In this document: positions 8,018 through 14,374 of the stretch, piece after piece | Layout of the letters: each line of letters begins with the position of its first letter | Numbering within the stretch: position 1 is the first letter of the stretch | Source of the DNA: JAVKSM01 sp039583705 | GTDB lineage: Bacteria > Actinomycetota > Actinomycetes > Mycobacteriales > Pseudonocardiaceae | Direction of reading: 5' to 3' | DNA: 18,935 nt | NCBI GenBank assembly: GCA_039583705.1 | Contig: JAVKSM010000056.1 | Location: forward strand, 1-18,935 | Notes under the pieces: model-generated | Databases searched by the model: none | What the model was told of the DNA's origin: nothing | Seen by the model: the letters and a program-made list of their open reading frames with translations, nothing else | Made by a program: the position numbers and the translations under genes

Positions 8018-10345
8018 TTGAGCCAGGACGTCCAGGCTACCCCGCCGGTGGTCGCCTCCCCCGAGCCGCGCCCACCGTCGGCGACCCGGCGGGTCCGGGC
8101 CCGGATCGCCCGCCGGATCACGGCGCAGCGGGCGGGCGCGGTCAAGCCGGTGCTGGAGCCGCTGGTCAGCGTGCATCGCGAGCTGCACCCGGAGGCCGAC
8201 CTCGCGCTGCTGCAGCGCGCCTACGACATCGCGGAGGAGTTTCACGCCGGGCAGCGACGCAAGTCCGGCGATCCCTACATCACCCACCCGCTCGCGGTCG
8301 CCACCATCCTCGGTGAACTGGGCATGGATACCACGACGCTGGTCGCCGCCCTGTTGCACGACACCGTCGAGGACACCGAGTGCTCCGTCGAGGCGCTGGC
8401 TACCGAGTTCGGCGCCGAGGTCGCCCGCCTCGTCGACGGCGTCACCAAGCTGGACAAGGTCAAGCTCGGCGCAGCGGCCGAGGCCGAGACGATCCGCAAG
8501 ATGGTCGTGGCGATGGCCCGCGACCCGCGGGTACTCGTGATCAAGCTCGCGGACCGACTGCACAACATGCGCACCATGCGGTTCCTGCCGCCGGAGAGGC
8601 AGGCCCGCAAGGCCCGCGAGACCCTCGAGGTGCTCGCCCCGCTGGCGCACCGGCTCGGCATGGCCACCATCAAGTGGGAGCTGGAGGACCTGGCGTTCGC
8701 GATCCTGCACTCCAAGAAGTACGACGAGATCGTCCGGCTGGTCGCAGACCGGGCGCCCTCCCGGGACACCTACCTGCGCCAGGTCATTGACGAGGTGGCC
8801 AACCAACTGGAGTCGGCCCGGGTGGTCGCCAGGGTGGAGGGCCGTCCCAAGCACTACTACTCGATCTACCAGAAGATGATCGTGAAGGGGAAGGACTTCG
8901 ACGACATCCACGACCTGGTCGGGGTGCGGATCCTCGTCGACGAGGTGCGGGACTGCTATGCCGCGATGGGCATGGTCCACGCGCTGTGGCAGCCGATGCC
9001 CGGCCGGTTCAAGGACTACGTGGCGCAGCCCCGCTTCGGCGTCTACCAGTCGCTGCACACCACCGTGATCGGGCCGGACGGCAAGCCGCTCGAGGTGCAG
9101 ATCCGCACCCACGACATGCACCGCACCGCGGAGTACGGCATCGCTGCGCACTGGCGTTACAAGGAGACCAGGGGCATCCACGGCACCGGGTCATCCGGCG
9201 CGCAGGCCGTCGAGGTCGACGAGATGGCCTGGATGCGCCAGTTGCTGGACTGGCAGAAGGAGGCCGCGGACCCCAGCGAGTTCCTGGAGTCGCTGCGCTA
9301 CGACCTCGCCACCCGGGAGATCTTCGTCTTCACGCCCAAGGGCGAGGTCATCACCCTGCCGTGGGGCTCGACATCGGTGGACTTCGCCTACGCGGTACAC
9401 ACCGAGGTCGGCCACCGCTGCATCGGGTCCCGGGTCAACGGCCGGCTGGTCGCTCTCGAGCGCAAGCTGGAGAACGGCGAGGTCGTCGAGATCTTCACCT
9501 CGAAGGCTGAGGGCGCCGGGCCCAGCCGCGACTGGCTGAGCTTCGTCGCCTCGCCGCGCGCCAAGGCCAAGATCAAGCAGTGGTTCGCCAAGGAACGCCG
9601 CGAGGAGGCGATCGAGGCCGGCAAGGAAGCGATCACCCGGGAGGCCCGGCGCACCGGGTTGCCGCTGCAGCGGCTGGTCTCCGCCGACTCGATGACCGCG
9701 CTGTCCCGCGAGCTGCACTTCACCGACGTCTCGGGGCTCTACGCCGCCGTGGGGGAGAACCACGTCTCCGCGCGGCACCTCGTGCAGCGGCTCGTGGCGT
9801 TGCTTGGCGGGGTGGAGGACGCGGAGGAGGAGTTGGCGGCGCGGGCGACGCCGTCCACCGTGCAGCGCCGCCGCGGCACCGAGGACGTGGGTGTCGTCGT
9901 GCGCAGCGACTCCGGTGCGACCAGCGACGTGTGGGTCAAGCTTGCGCGCTGCTGTACCCCGGTACCTGGGGACGAGATCCTCGGCTTCGTCACCCGCGGC
10001 GGCGGGGTCAGCGTGCACCGCACGGACTGCACCAATGCCGATGACCTGCGTGCGCAGCCGGACCGACTGGTCGGGGTGGAGTGGGCGGCCTCCTCGACGG
10101 CGCTGTTCCTCGTGGCCATCCAGGTCGAGGCGCTGGACCGGCACCGGCTGCTCTCCGACATCACCAAGGTGTTGGCTGACGAGAAGGTGAACATCCTCTC
10201 GGCGTCGGTCACCACCTCACGGGACCGGGTGGCGGTCAGCCGGTTCTCCTTCGAGATGGGTGACCCCAAGCACCTGGGACACGTGCTGCGCGCGGTGCGC
10301 AACGTCGAGGGGGTCTACGACGTGTACCGGGTGACCTCGTCCTGA
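8018..10345 (+). CDS. relA: Bifunctional (p)ppGpp synthetase/hydrolase Rel (RelA/SpoT family)
   Basis: Makes and degrades the stringent-response alarmone (p)ppGpp. From the TTG start the 775-residue protein has an HD hydrolase domain (YITHP about 87-91, LLHDTVEDT 112-120, ADRLHNMR 178-185), a synthetase domain (HYYSIYQKM about 279-287, GVYQSLHTTV 341-350, VQIRT 360-364, AEYGIAAHWRYKE 371-383), a TGS domain (about 434-495), a Cys-rich element (ARCCTPVPGDE 643-653) and an ACT domain (about 697-771). Hydrolase residues are intact, so it should be bifunctional. TTG 8018 is preferred because GGGAG (8008-8012) lies 5 bases before it and MSQDVQ-like N-termini are familiar in relatives; in-frame alternatives are GTG 7952 and ATG 7997. 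It converges with the cyclophilin gene. Confidence 0.94.
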   Translation: MSQDVQATPPVVASPEPRPPSATRRVRARIARRITAQRAGAVKPVLEPLVSVHRELHPEADLALLQRAYDIAEEFHAGQRRKSGDPYITHPLAVATILGELGMDTTTLVAALLHDTVEDTECSVEALATEFGAEVARLVDGVTKLDKVKLGAAAEAETIRKMVVAMARDPRVLVIKLADRLHNMRTMRFLPPERQARKARETLEVLAPLAHRLGMATIKWELEDLAFAILHSKKYDEIVRLVADRAPSRDTYLRQVIDEVANQLESARVVARVEGRPKHYYSIYQKMIVKGKDFDDIHDLVGVRILVDEVRDCYAAMGMVHALWQPMPGRFKDYVAQPRFGVYQSLHTTVIGPDGKPLEVQIRTHDMHRTAEYGIAAHWRYKETRGIHGTGSSGAQAVEVDEMAWMRQLLDWQKEAADPSEFLESLRYDLATREIFVFTPKGEVITLPWGSTSVDFAYAVHTEVGHRCIGSRVNGRLVALERKLENGEVVEIFTSKAEGAGPSRDWLSFVASPRAKAKIKQWFAKERREEAIEAGKEAITREARRTGLPLQRLVSADSMTALSRELHFTDVSGLYAAVGENHVSARHLVQRLVALLGGVEDAEEELAARATPSTVQRRRGTEDVGVVVRSDSGATSDVWVKLARCCTPVPGDEILGFVTRGGGVSVHRTDCTNADDLRAQPDRLVGVEWAASSTALFLVAIQVEALDRHRLLSDITKVLADEKVNILSASVTTSRDRVAVSRFSFEMGDPKHLGHVLRAVRNVEGVYDVYRVTSS

Positions 10346-10399
10346 CCTCTGCCCGGATCCGCTCGTCCCAACGTCCACGCCGTCGGAGCCGACCCGGGG

Positions 10400-11230
10400 T
10401 CAGCGGGACGGCGGGGCTGCCGGCGGACCGGGGGTGAGTTGGGCCTGCTGAATGGTGACCGGCAGCTTCGGCTTGCCGTCGCCCGGCGAGTTCGAGCCGT
10501 CGTCGCCGGCTGCGGCCACCCGGTCGACGACGGCGAGCCCGGCCGGGTCGACGGTACCCAGCACCGTGTAGGACGGCGGCAGCGTCGAGGCACCGAAGAC
10601 CAGGAAGAACTGGCTGCCGCCGGAGTGTGGCTGCCCGGTGTTCGCCATCGCCACCGTCCCACGCTGATAGATCACTTCGTGCGGGTCCTGGGGGGACGGC
10701 CGCAGGAACGTGGGGTTCTCGTCCGGGGTGGTGTAGCCGGGGCCGCCGGTGCCGGTGCCGGTGGGATCCCCGCACTGCAGCACCTTCAGGTTCGGGTCCA
10801 TGACGAGCCGGTGGCAGGGGGTGTTGTCGTAGAACTTCGCCGTCACCAGGTGCACGAAGCTCACCACGCCACAGGGGGCGTCGGCGCGGTCGAGGGTCAG
10901 CGGGATGTCGCCCTGGTTGGTGTGCAGGGTCACCGACACGGTTCCGGTCCTCGGCGCCGGTCCCAGGGGCGGGAGGTCGACCGGCTTGGCCGCGGGCGCC
11001 TGCGGGGTCGCGGTGAAGTCACAGCCCTGGGAGGCGGCCGCCGGGGCCGGGGAGCTGCCGCCGCCCGGCAGCGTGGTGGCCAGGACGACGCCGATGGCCA
11101 CGAGCCCGGCGAGGCTCGTCGCGATGATCACCGTGACCCGGCGGCGCCGCCTTGCCCGCTCCGCACGGCGGGCCAACTGACGTTCGAGCTTGCGCTTGGC
11201 CGCCTGGCGGCGCTGTTCGTTGCTGGGCAC
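10400..11230 (-). CDS. Membrane-anchored cyclophilin-type peptidyl-prolyl cis-trans isomerase
   Basis: Catalyses prolyl cis-trans isomerisation, most likely on proteins outside the membrane. The 276-residue protein has a very basic cytoplasmic N-terminus (about 7-31), one membrane span (about 33-52), an Ala/Pro linker and a cyclophilin domain (about 96-264). Cyclophilin motifs are YDNTPCHRL (134-142, with the catalytic-type Arg141), GDPTGTGTGGPGY (154-166) and MANTGQPHSGGSQFFLVF (195-212). Four cysteines (70, 120, 139, 153) lie outside the membrane and could pair. GTG 11230 is chosen because GAGGGA sits 9 bases before it and the protein then starts MPSNEQRRQAAKRKLERQL, usual for actinobacteria. 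The frame runs open farther upstream without similarity. It converges on rel and diverges from the hydrolase gene. Confidence 0.92.
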   Translation of the reverse strand: MPSNEQRRQAAKRKLERQLARRAERARRRRRVTVIIATSLAGLVAIGVVLATTLPGGGSSPAPAAASQGCDFTATPQAPAAKPVDLPPLGPAPRTGTVSVTLHTNQGDIPLTLDRADAPCGVVSFVHLVTAKFYDNTPCHRLVMDPNLKVLQCGDPTGTGTGGPGYTTPDENPTFLRPSPQDPHEVIYQRGTVAMANTGQPHSGGSQFFLVFGASTLPPSYTVLGTVDPAGLAVVDRVAAAGDDGSNSPGDGKPKLPVTIQQAQLTPGPPAAPPSR

Positions 11231-11350
11231 TGGGAGCGGTCCCTCTTCGAGCTGGGCGGCGGTGTCTCGACCTGTGCGGTGTCGGAAGTCTAGGCGGGGC
11301 TGGCGGTTAAGCTGGCAGGGCGTTCCCCACCAGCTACCGGAGGTACGAAC
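11231..11350. promoter_or_regulatory. Divergent promoter region, cyclophilin and hydrolase genes
   Basis: These 120 bases separate two divergent genes and must hold both promoters. For the plus-strand gene TAAGCT at 11308-11313 is a plausible -10 box, without a recognisable -35, followed by a strong ribosome site GGAGG (11339-11343, 7 bases before the start). No convincing minus-strand -10 box was found. Confidence 0.35.
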
Positions 11351-12043
11351 GTGCTCGTCACGGGGTTCCCCGCCGGGGTCTTCCAGACCAACTGCTACCT
11401 CGTGGCGCCCGGGGAGGGCGAGGCGTGCGTCGTGGTGGACCCGGGCCAGGACGCGGTCGAGCCGCTGGCGGAGCTGCTGTCGCGGTACCGGCTCACCCCG
11501 GTGGCGGTGCTGCTCACCCACGGCCACTTCGACCACACGTTCAGCGTCGCCCCGGTCTGCGACGGGCACGACGTACCGGCCTGGGTCCACCCCGGCGACC
11601 GGCTGCTGCTCACCGACCCGATGCGGGGTCTTTCAGCCGAGGCCAGGATGTTCTTCGGCGGCCGGGTCCAGCTCCGGGAACCGCGCGAGGTCCGGGAGCT
11701 GGCCGACGGAGCCGAGCTGGAGCTGGCGGGGCTGCGGCTGGCCGTCGACCACACCCCGGGTCACACCCCCGGTTCTGTGATCTTCCGTGGGGCCACCGAG
11801 GAGGGCACGCCGCTGGTGCTCGCCGGGGACACCCTGTTCGCCGGGTCGATCGGGCGCACCGACCTCCCGGGAGGCGACTACACCCAGATGATGGACTCAC
11901 TGCGCGACAAGCTGCTCACCCTGGACGACGGGACCGTCGTGCTGCCCGGACACGGCTCCACCACCACCGTCGGTCGAGAGCGCGCCGGCAACCCGTTCCT
12001 GATCGGTTTGTCCGTCCCGGGTGCCCGGCGGCGCGGCCTTTAA
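11351..12043 (+). CDS. Metallo-beta-lactamase-fold hydrolase (glyoxalase II-like)
   Basis: A zinc-dependent hydrolase of the glyoxalase II/YcbL-like group; the substrate is not known from sequence. The 230-residue protein starts MLVTGFPAGVFQTNCYLV and has the metal-binding motif THGHFDH (56-62), then HTPGHTPGS, LAGDTLF and the C-terminal PGHGSTTTVGRE, so all expected metal ligands are present. The GTG start has GGAGG 7 bases upstream. In most actinobacteria this gene sits between the membrane cyclophilin and hisS. Here hisS is missing and the lower-G+C island starts within a few bases of the stop codon. The last 12 or so residues (after NPFLIG) are unremarkable. Confidence 0.9.
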   Translation: MLVTGFPAGVFQTNCYLVAPGEGEACVVVDPGQDAVEPLAELLSRYRLTPVAVLLTHGHFDHTFSVAPVCDGHDVPAWVHPGDRLLLTDPMRGLSAEARMFFGGRVQLREPREVRELADGAELELAGLRLAVDHTPGHTPGSVIFRGATEEGTPLVLAGDTLFAGSIGRTDLPGGDYTQMMDSLRDKLLTLDDGTVVLPGHGSTTTVGRERAGNPFLIGLSVPGARRRGL

Positions 12044-12058
12044 GGGGAGCTACGCTGC

Positions 12059-12605
12059 TTGGCCGTACGGCGGGAAGTCGGGGATGTCGAAGCTGTCGAA
12101 GGGCCGCTTGCCGACCCCCACCTGTCTCATGACGGGTGGGATGCCTGGAAGGCCCTGGACCCGGAGTTGTCGCGCGAGATGCGAAGGCTTGAGTGGTCGA
12201 TCAATTCGCCACAGGAGTTGCATCTCTCACTGGTAGAGCAATCTGGGATCCTTCCGCCAGGAACCAGGTTCTTCTCCGAGCCGATCCCCCACGCTGGCCG
12301 ATCACCGCAAGTGCGCATCAATGAGAGGGCTGCCTGGTTCGACGGTGCTCGCAGAGCTGTTGCTGATTGCGATTTCATATTTCTTGATCCCGACAATGGG
12401 CTTGAGGCCAGTTCGGTGACGTCAGGTCTCCCCTCGCCGGCAAATATGCGAGGGTGGAGGAGACTACTGCACTGTGTTTGGCGTGAGAGCGTTCTTCTGC
12501 ATCTCAGAACGGCCGGAGCAGGCACGGACGATCGGCGCCGCGTTGACGCTCCTGCTCGACAGAACACGCGATTGGGCGGGACGGAAGTACTTGCTCGTCG
12601 AATGA
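12059..12605 (+). pseudogene. Frameshifted remnant of an uncharacterised DPDNGL-motif protein
   Basis: Function unknown. Frame 1 from TTG 12059 (GGGGAG at 12044-12049, 9 bases before it) encodes about 120 plausible residues including LEWSINSPQELHLSLVEQSG, RFFSEPIP and FIFLDPDNGLE (107-116 region), a motif I recognise from an uncharacterised bacterial family. After about 12425 frame 1 becomes Arg-rich and unconvincing. The sensible continuation lies in frame 3 (12424-12483, with GKYARVEETTALC) and then frame 2 (about 12471-12602, with FGVRAFFCISERPEQARTIG and KYLLVE), ending at TGA 12603-12605. The join near 12470-12480 also appears to lack a segment present in relatives. Frame 1 itself stays open to 12652, so an automatic annotation may show a 197-residue hypothetical protein there. 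G+C is clearly lower than in the core genes. The family memory is mine and was not searched. Confidence 0.6.
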
Positions 12606-12643
12606 GTTTGACGAAAGTCGAGCGCTCGGACGGCGCCCCAGTT

Positions 12644-13126
12644 CTAGCGTGATTGGCCTGCCAGCGCCTGCTCCACAGCGTCTTCAGCCGTCGTGACGTG
12701 CTCGATGCCGGGTACTTGTCGCCCGTCTCGGTCAAACACTCGCCACCCGCCGAGCGAGATCACCGGTACACCACCCCGGCGTTTCGCCAGTGCCACTTCG
12801 CTCAGGGTTCCCCACGAACCGCCGATCACGATCACCGCGTCCGCACTCCACACGATGACGGCGTTGCGCGCTTCGCCCATGTTGGTCACGACGGCCACCG
12901 AAAGGTCGGGCGACAACCCCGCACGTGTGTCGTTCGGCCGGATGCCGACCACCAAACCCTCCCGTGCGTGAGCGCCTGCCGCCACTGCTGCCATGACACC
13001 GACGCCACCGCCACACAGGGTGACAGCGCCACGCTCAGCCAGCAGCCGTCCGACCCGGTAGGCGTTCGCCTTGTCTTCCTCGGTGCAGTCATGGCCCGGC
13101 CCACAGACGGCGACCTGGTAGGGCAT
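12644..13126 (-). CDS. TIGR00725/LOG-like (SLOG superfamily) nucleotide-binding protein
   Basis: A 160-residue Rossmann-type protein of the TIGR00725 group, related to DprA/Smf and to the cytokinin-activating LOG enzymes; its ligand and reaction are unknown. Motifs are VAVCGPG (5-11), TLCGGGVGVMAAVAAGA (about 36-52), EARNAVIVWSADAVIVIGG (about 85-103) and GGSWGTLSEVALAKRRGGVP (102-121), the counterpart of the LOG PGGxGTxxE loop. Length equals a complete family member and no frame break is seen. The ATG at 13126 has a strong ribosome site AAGGGAGG (complement of 13133-13140), 6 bases away. It is the only intact gene of the island, with a broken regulator gene upstream on the same strand and a broken gene converging on it. 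Confidence 0.85.
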   Translation of the reverse strand: MPYQVAVCGPGHDCTEEDKANAYRVGRLLAERGAVTLCGGGVGVMAAVAAGAHAREGLVVGIRPNDTRAGLSPDLSVAVVTNMGEARNAVIVWSADAVIVIGGSWGTLSEVALAKRRGGVPVISLGGWRVFDRDGRQVPGIEHVTTAEDAVEQALAGQSR

Positions 13127-13197
13127 CCTGTGCCTCCCTTCTTACTACGGAGCAGGCGGTGGTGGGAGTTCTCGTGCGTCTGGGTGTCTCGTTGATT

Positions 13198-13636
13198 TTT
13201 GGCCATACGTCCCATGATGGACACTGTTCTGTTCTCACTTGGCAATCGCCGTATCGCTTGCGCGTGGGCGTTCGCCCCATCGAGATCGTTGAGTGCGAGC
13301 TGTGCGGCCACCAGGTCGAGCTGCGCAGTGGCGATAAGTTCAGCCGGATGTTCTCGCGTCGGTGCGGCAGAAAGTCGACACAAAGCCATGCAGTGCGAGT
13401 ATGACTATCGGCGGCATGCAGGTGTCCGAGGCCACTGCTTGCGTGGGCGAGCAAAGCGCTGGGTTGACCCGCCCGGCCATCCAGCGGCTGGGCTGACGGA
13501 CCGAAATGGTCGCCGCTTTCTCTTTGTTTTCCCGAGCGCATCGCTCGAAGTCTTCGCGCAGCTCTTCAAGCGTCCGGTCGCTCTCCTGGGTGAGCCGCTC
13601 AAGCGCAAGCAGCGTGCGCGGCTGCGGGCGCTCCAT
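13198..13636 (-). pseudogene. Broken XRE-type helix-turn-helix / TPR regulator
   Basis: Reading from ATG 13636 (GGAGGT 7 bases upstream) the N-terminus runs MERPQPRTLLALERL, then RTLEELREDFERCAREN and ISVRQPSRWMAGRV, the start of the long actinomycete regulators that join an N-terminal DNA-binding helix-turn-helix to a TPR region. After about 75 residues the similarity fades and the frame stops at 13340. A second frame, opening after TAG 13405 (first ATG at 13389), encodes AELIATAQLDLVAAQLALND, DLDGANAHAQAIRRLP and ENRTVSIMGRMAK (to about 13198), which looks like the C-terminal TPR end of the same family. Intact relatives are about 400 residues, so most of the middle is deleted and the ends are out of frame. 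A truncated 98-residue HTH protein (13340-13636) could still be made. Confidence 0.6.
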
Positions 13637-13691
13637 GACCGCCACCTCCGAGTTGCCCACCAACCTCGCCCCACATCGCTCGTCGACATCA

Positions 13692-13719
13692 ACAGTAGGC
13701 GGCTGGACAGACGATCCAA
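13692..13719 (-). promoter_or_regulatory. Candidate promoter of the broken regulator
   Basis: On the minus strand TTGGAT (complement of 13714-13719) and TACTGT (complement of 13692-13697) are separated by 16 bases, a reasonable sigma70-type -35/-10 pair. It would start transcription near 13685, about 50 bases before the ATG at 13636, and may also drive the LOG-like gene. Confidence 0.4.
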
Positions 13720-13726
13720 CGCAAGG

Positions 13727-13746
13727 GGTGCCGTTCGTCAGGCACC
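13727..13746. repeat. Short inverted repeat upstream of the broken regulator
   Basis: GGTGCC (13727-13732) and GGCACC (13741-13746) form a perfect 6-bp stem with an 8-base loop. It lies just upstream of the putative -35 box of the minus-strand promoter, so an operator is possible. No T-run follows. Confidence 0.35.
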
Positions 13747-13803
13747 GTCTCATCCCCGTCTGACAGATGCCGGCCAACGTCGCGCACCGTTCGTCGCACG
13801 GGC

Positions 13804-13833
13804 CCGGCGCTGGTCCGGCGCTGGTCCGGCGCT
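13804..13833 (+). repeat. 11-bp tandem repeat, 2.7 copies
   Basis: CCGGCGCTGGT is repeated exactly at 13804-13814 and 13815-13825, with a partial copy CCGGCGCT at 13826-13833. It lies between the island and the PPOX gene, about where high G+C resumes, and could mark an insertion or recombination scar. Confidence 0.75.
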
Positions 13834-13880
13834 CACCAGCAGTCTCACCGCTGCGTCACCAGGTACGCCGCATTCCGACG

Positions 13881-13886
13881 TAGGCT
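13881..13886 (+). promoter_or_regulatory. -10 box of a probable leaderless PPOX transcript
   Basis: TAGGCT fits TANNNT and ends 7 bases before GTG 13894, which would place the transcription start at or next to the start codon. There is no purine-rich ribosome site upstream, consistent with a leaderless mRNA, a common type in actinobacteria. Confidence 0.55.
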
Positions 13887-13893
13887 GGTCGCC

Positions 13894-14304
13894 GTGGATG
13901 TCGAATCCGCCCTGCGGACGCTGCGTGCGCAGCACCACGCCGTCCTGGCGACCCTGCGCGCTGACGGCACCCCGCAGATGTCCCCGGTGCTGACCGCCGT
14001 GGACGACGGCGGCCGGGTGGTGGTCAGCACCCGGGAGACCGCCTTCAAGACCCACAACCTGCGCCGCGACCCGCGGTTGTGGCTGTGCGTGCTCCCGGAC
14101 GGGTTCTGGGGGCACTGGCTGCAGGTCGAGGGTCGGGCGGAGATCGTCTCGCTGCCGGAGGCCATGGACGGGCTCGTCGATTACTACCGCCGGCTCTCCG
14201 GCGAACACCCGGACTGGGACGAATACCGCGAGGCGATGCACACCGAGCGGCGGGTGCTGCTGCGCGTCGAGCTCACCCGCGCCGGCCCGGACCGCTCGGG
14301 CTGA
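13894..14304 (+). CDS. PPOX-class (pyridoxamine-phosphate-oxidase fold) protein, probably F420- or flavin-binding
   Basis: A 136-residue split-barrel protein resembling the small actinobacterial PPOX-class enzymes that use F420 or FMN; the substrate cannot be told. Visible elements are HHAVLATLRADGTPQMSPVL (14-33), the family's first strands, VVVSTRETAFKTHNLRRDPR (42-61) and FWGHWLQVEGRAEIVSLPEA (71-90), followed by a helix with HPDWDEYREAM. Length matches family members. GTG 13894 is chosen because of the -10 box only 7 bases upstream and the lack of any ribosome site. It is the first core-like gene after the lower-G+C island and is followed by aspS with its own probable promoter. Confidence 0.85.
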   Translation: MDVESALRTLRAQHHAVLATLRADGTPQMSPVLTAVDDGGRVVVSTRETAFKTHNLRRDPRLWLCVLPDGFWGHWLQVEGRAEIVSLPEAMDGLVDYYRRLSGEHPDWDEYREAMHTERRVLLRVELTRAGPDRSG

Positions 14305-14328
14305 CCGCTCGCGCCCGGCGGATAGCCT
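14301..14328 (+). promoter_or_regulatory. Candidate aspS promoter
   Basis: CTGACC (14301-14306) and TAGCCT (14323-14328) are spaced by 16 bases and form a plausible -35/-10 pair. It overlaps the end of the PPOX gene and would give a leader of about 40 bases with the ribosome site GAGGAG at 14359-14364. Confidence 0.5.
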
Positions 14329-14374
14329 TGGCTCGCCCGATGTCGCCCGCCACCTGCCGAGGAGACCGTCAGCC

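Noticed and set aside
10382..10393. Terminator hairpin between rel and the cyclophilin gene
   Set aside because: GTCGG and CCGAC form only a 5-bp stem with a 2-base loop and no T-run; too weak to call.
11231..11590. N-terminal extension of the cyclophilin frame to 396 residues
   Set aside because: It would overlap the hydrolase gene and lacks similarity; the start at 11230 has a ribosome site and the family's usual N-terminus.
12619..12628. CGAGCGCTCG perfect palindrome between the convergent island genes, as a terminator
   Set aside because: A hairpin would have only a 4-bp stem with a 2-base loop and no T-run; such palindromes are common in high-G+C DNA.
12653..13195. Plus-strand 180-residue ORF opposite the LOG-like gene
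   Set aside because: It is a shadow of the minus-strand gene, with no ribosome site and no recognisable motif.
12044..13893. Integrase, transposase, tRNA or attachment site explaining the island
   Set aside because: I looked for these on both strands and saw none; the short repeats present are not convincing attachment sites.
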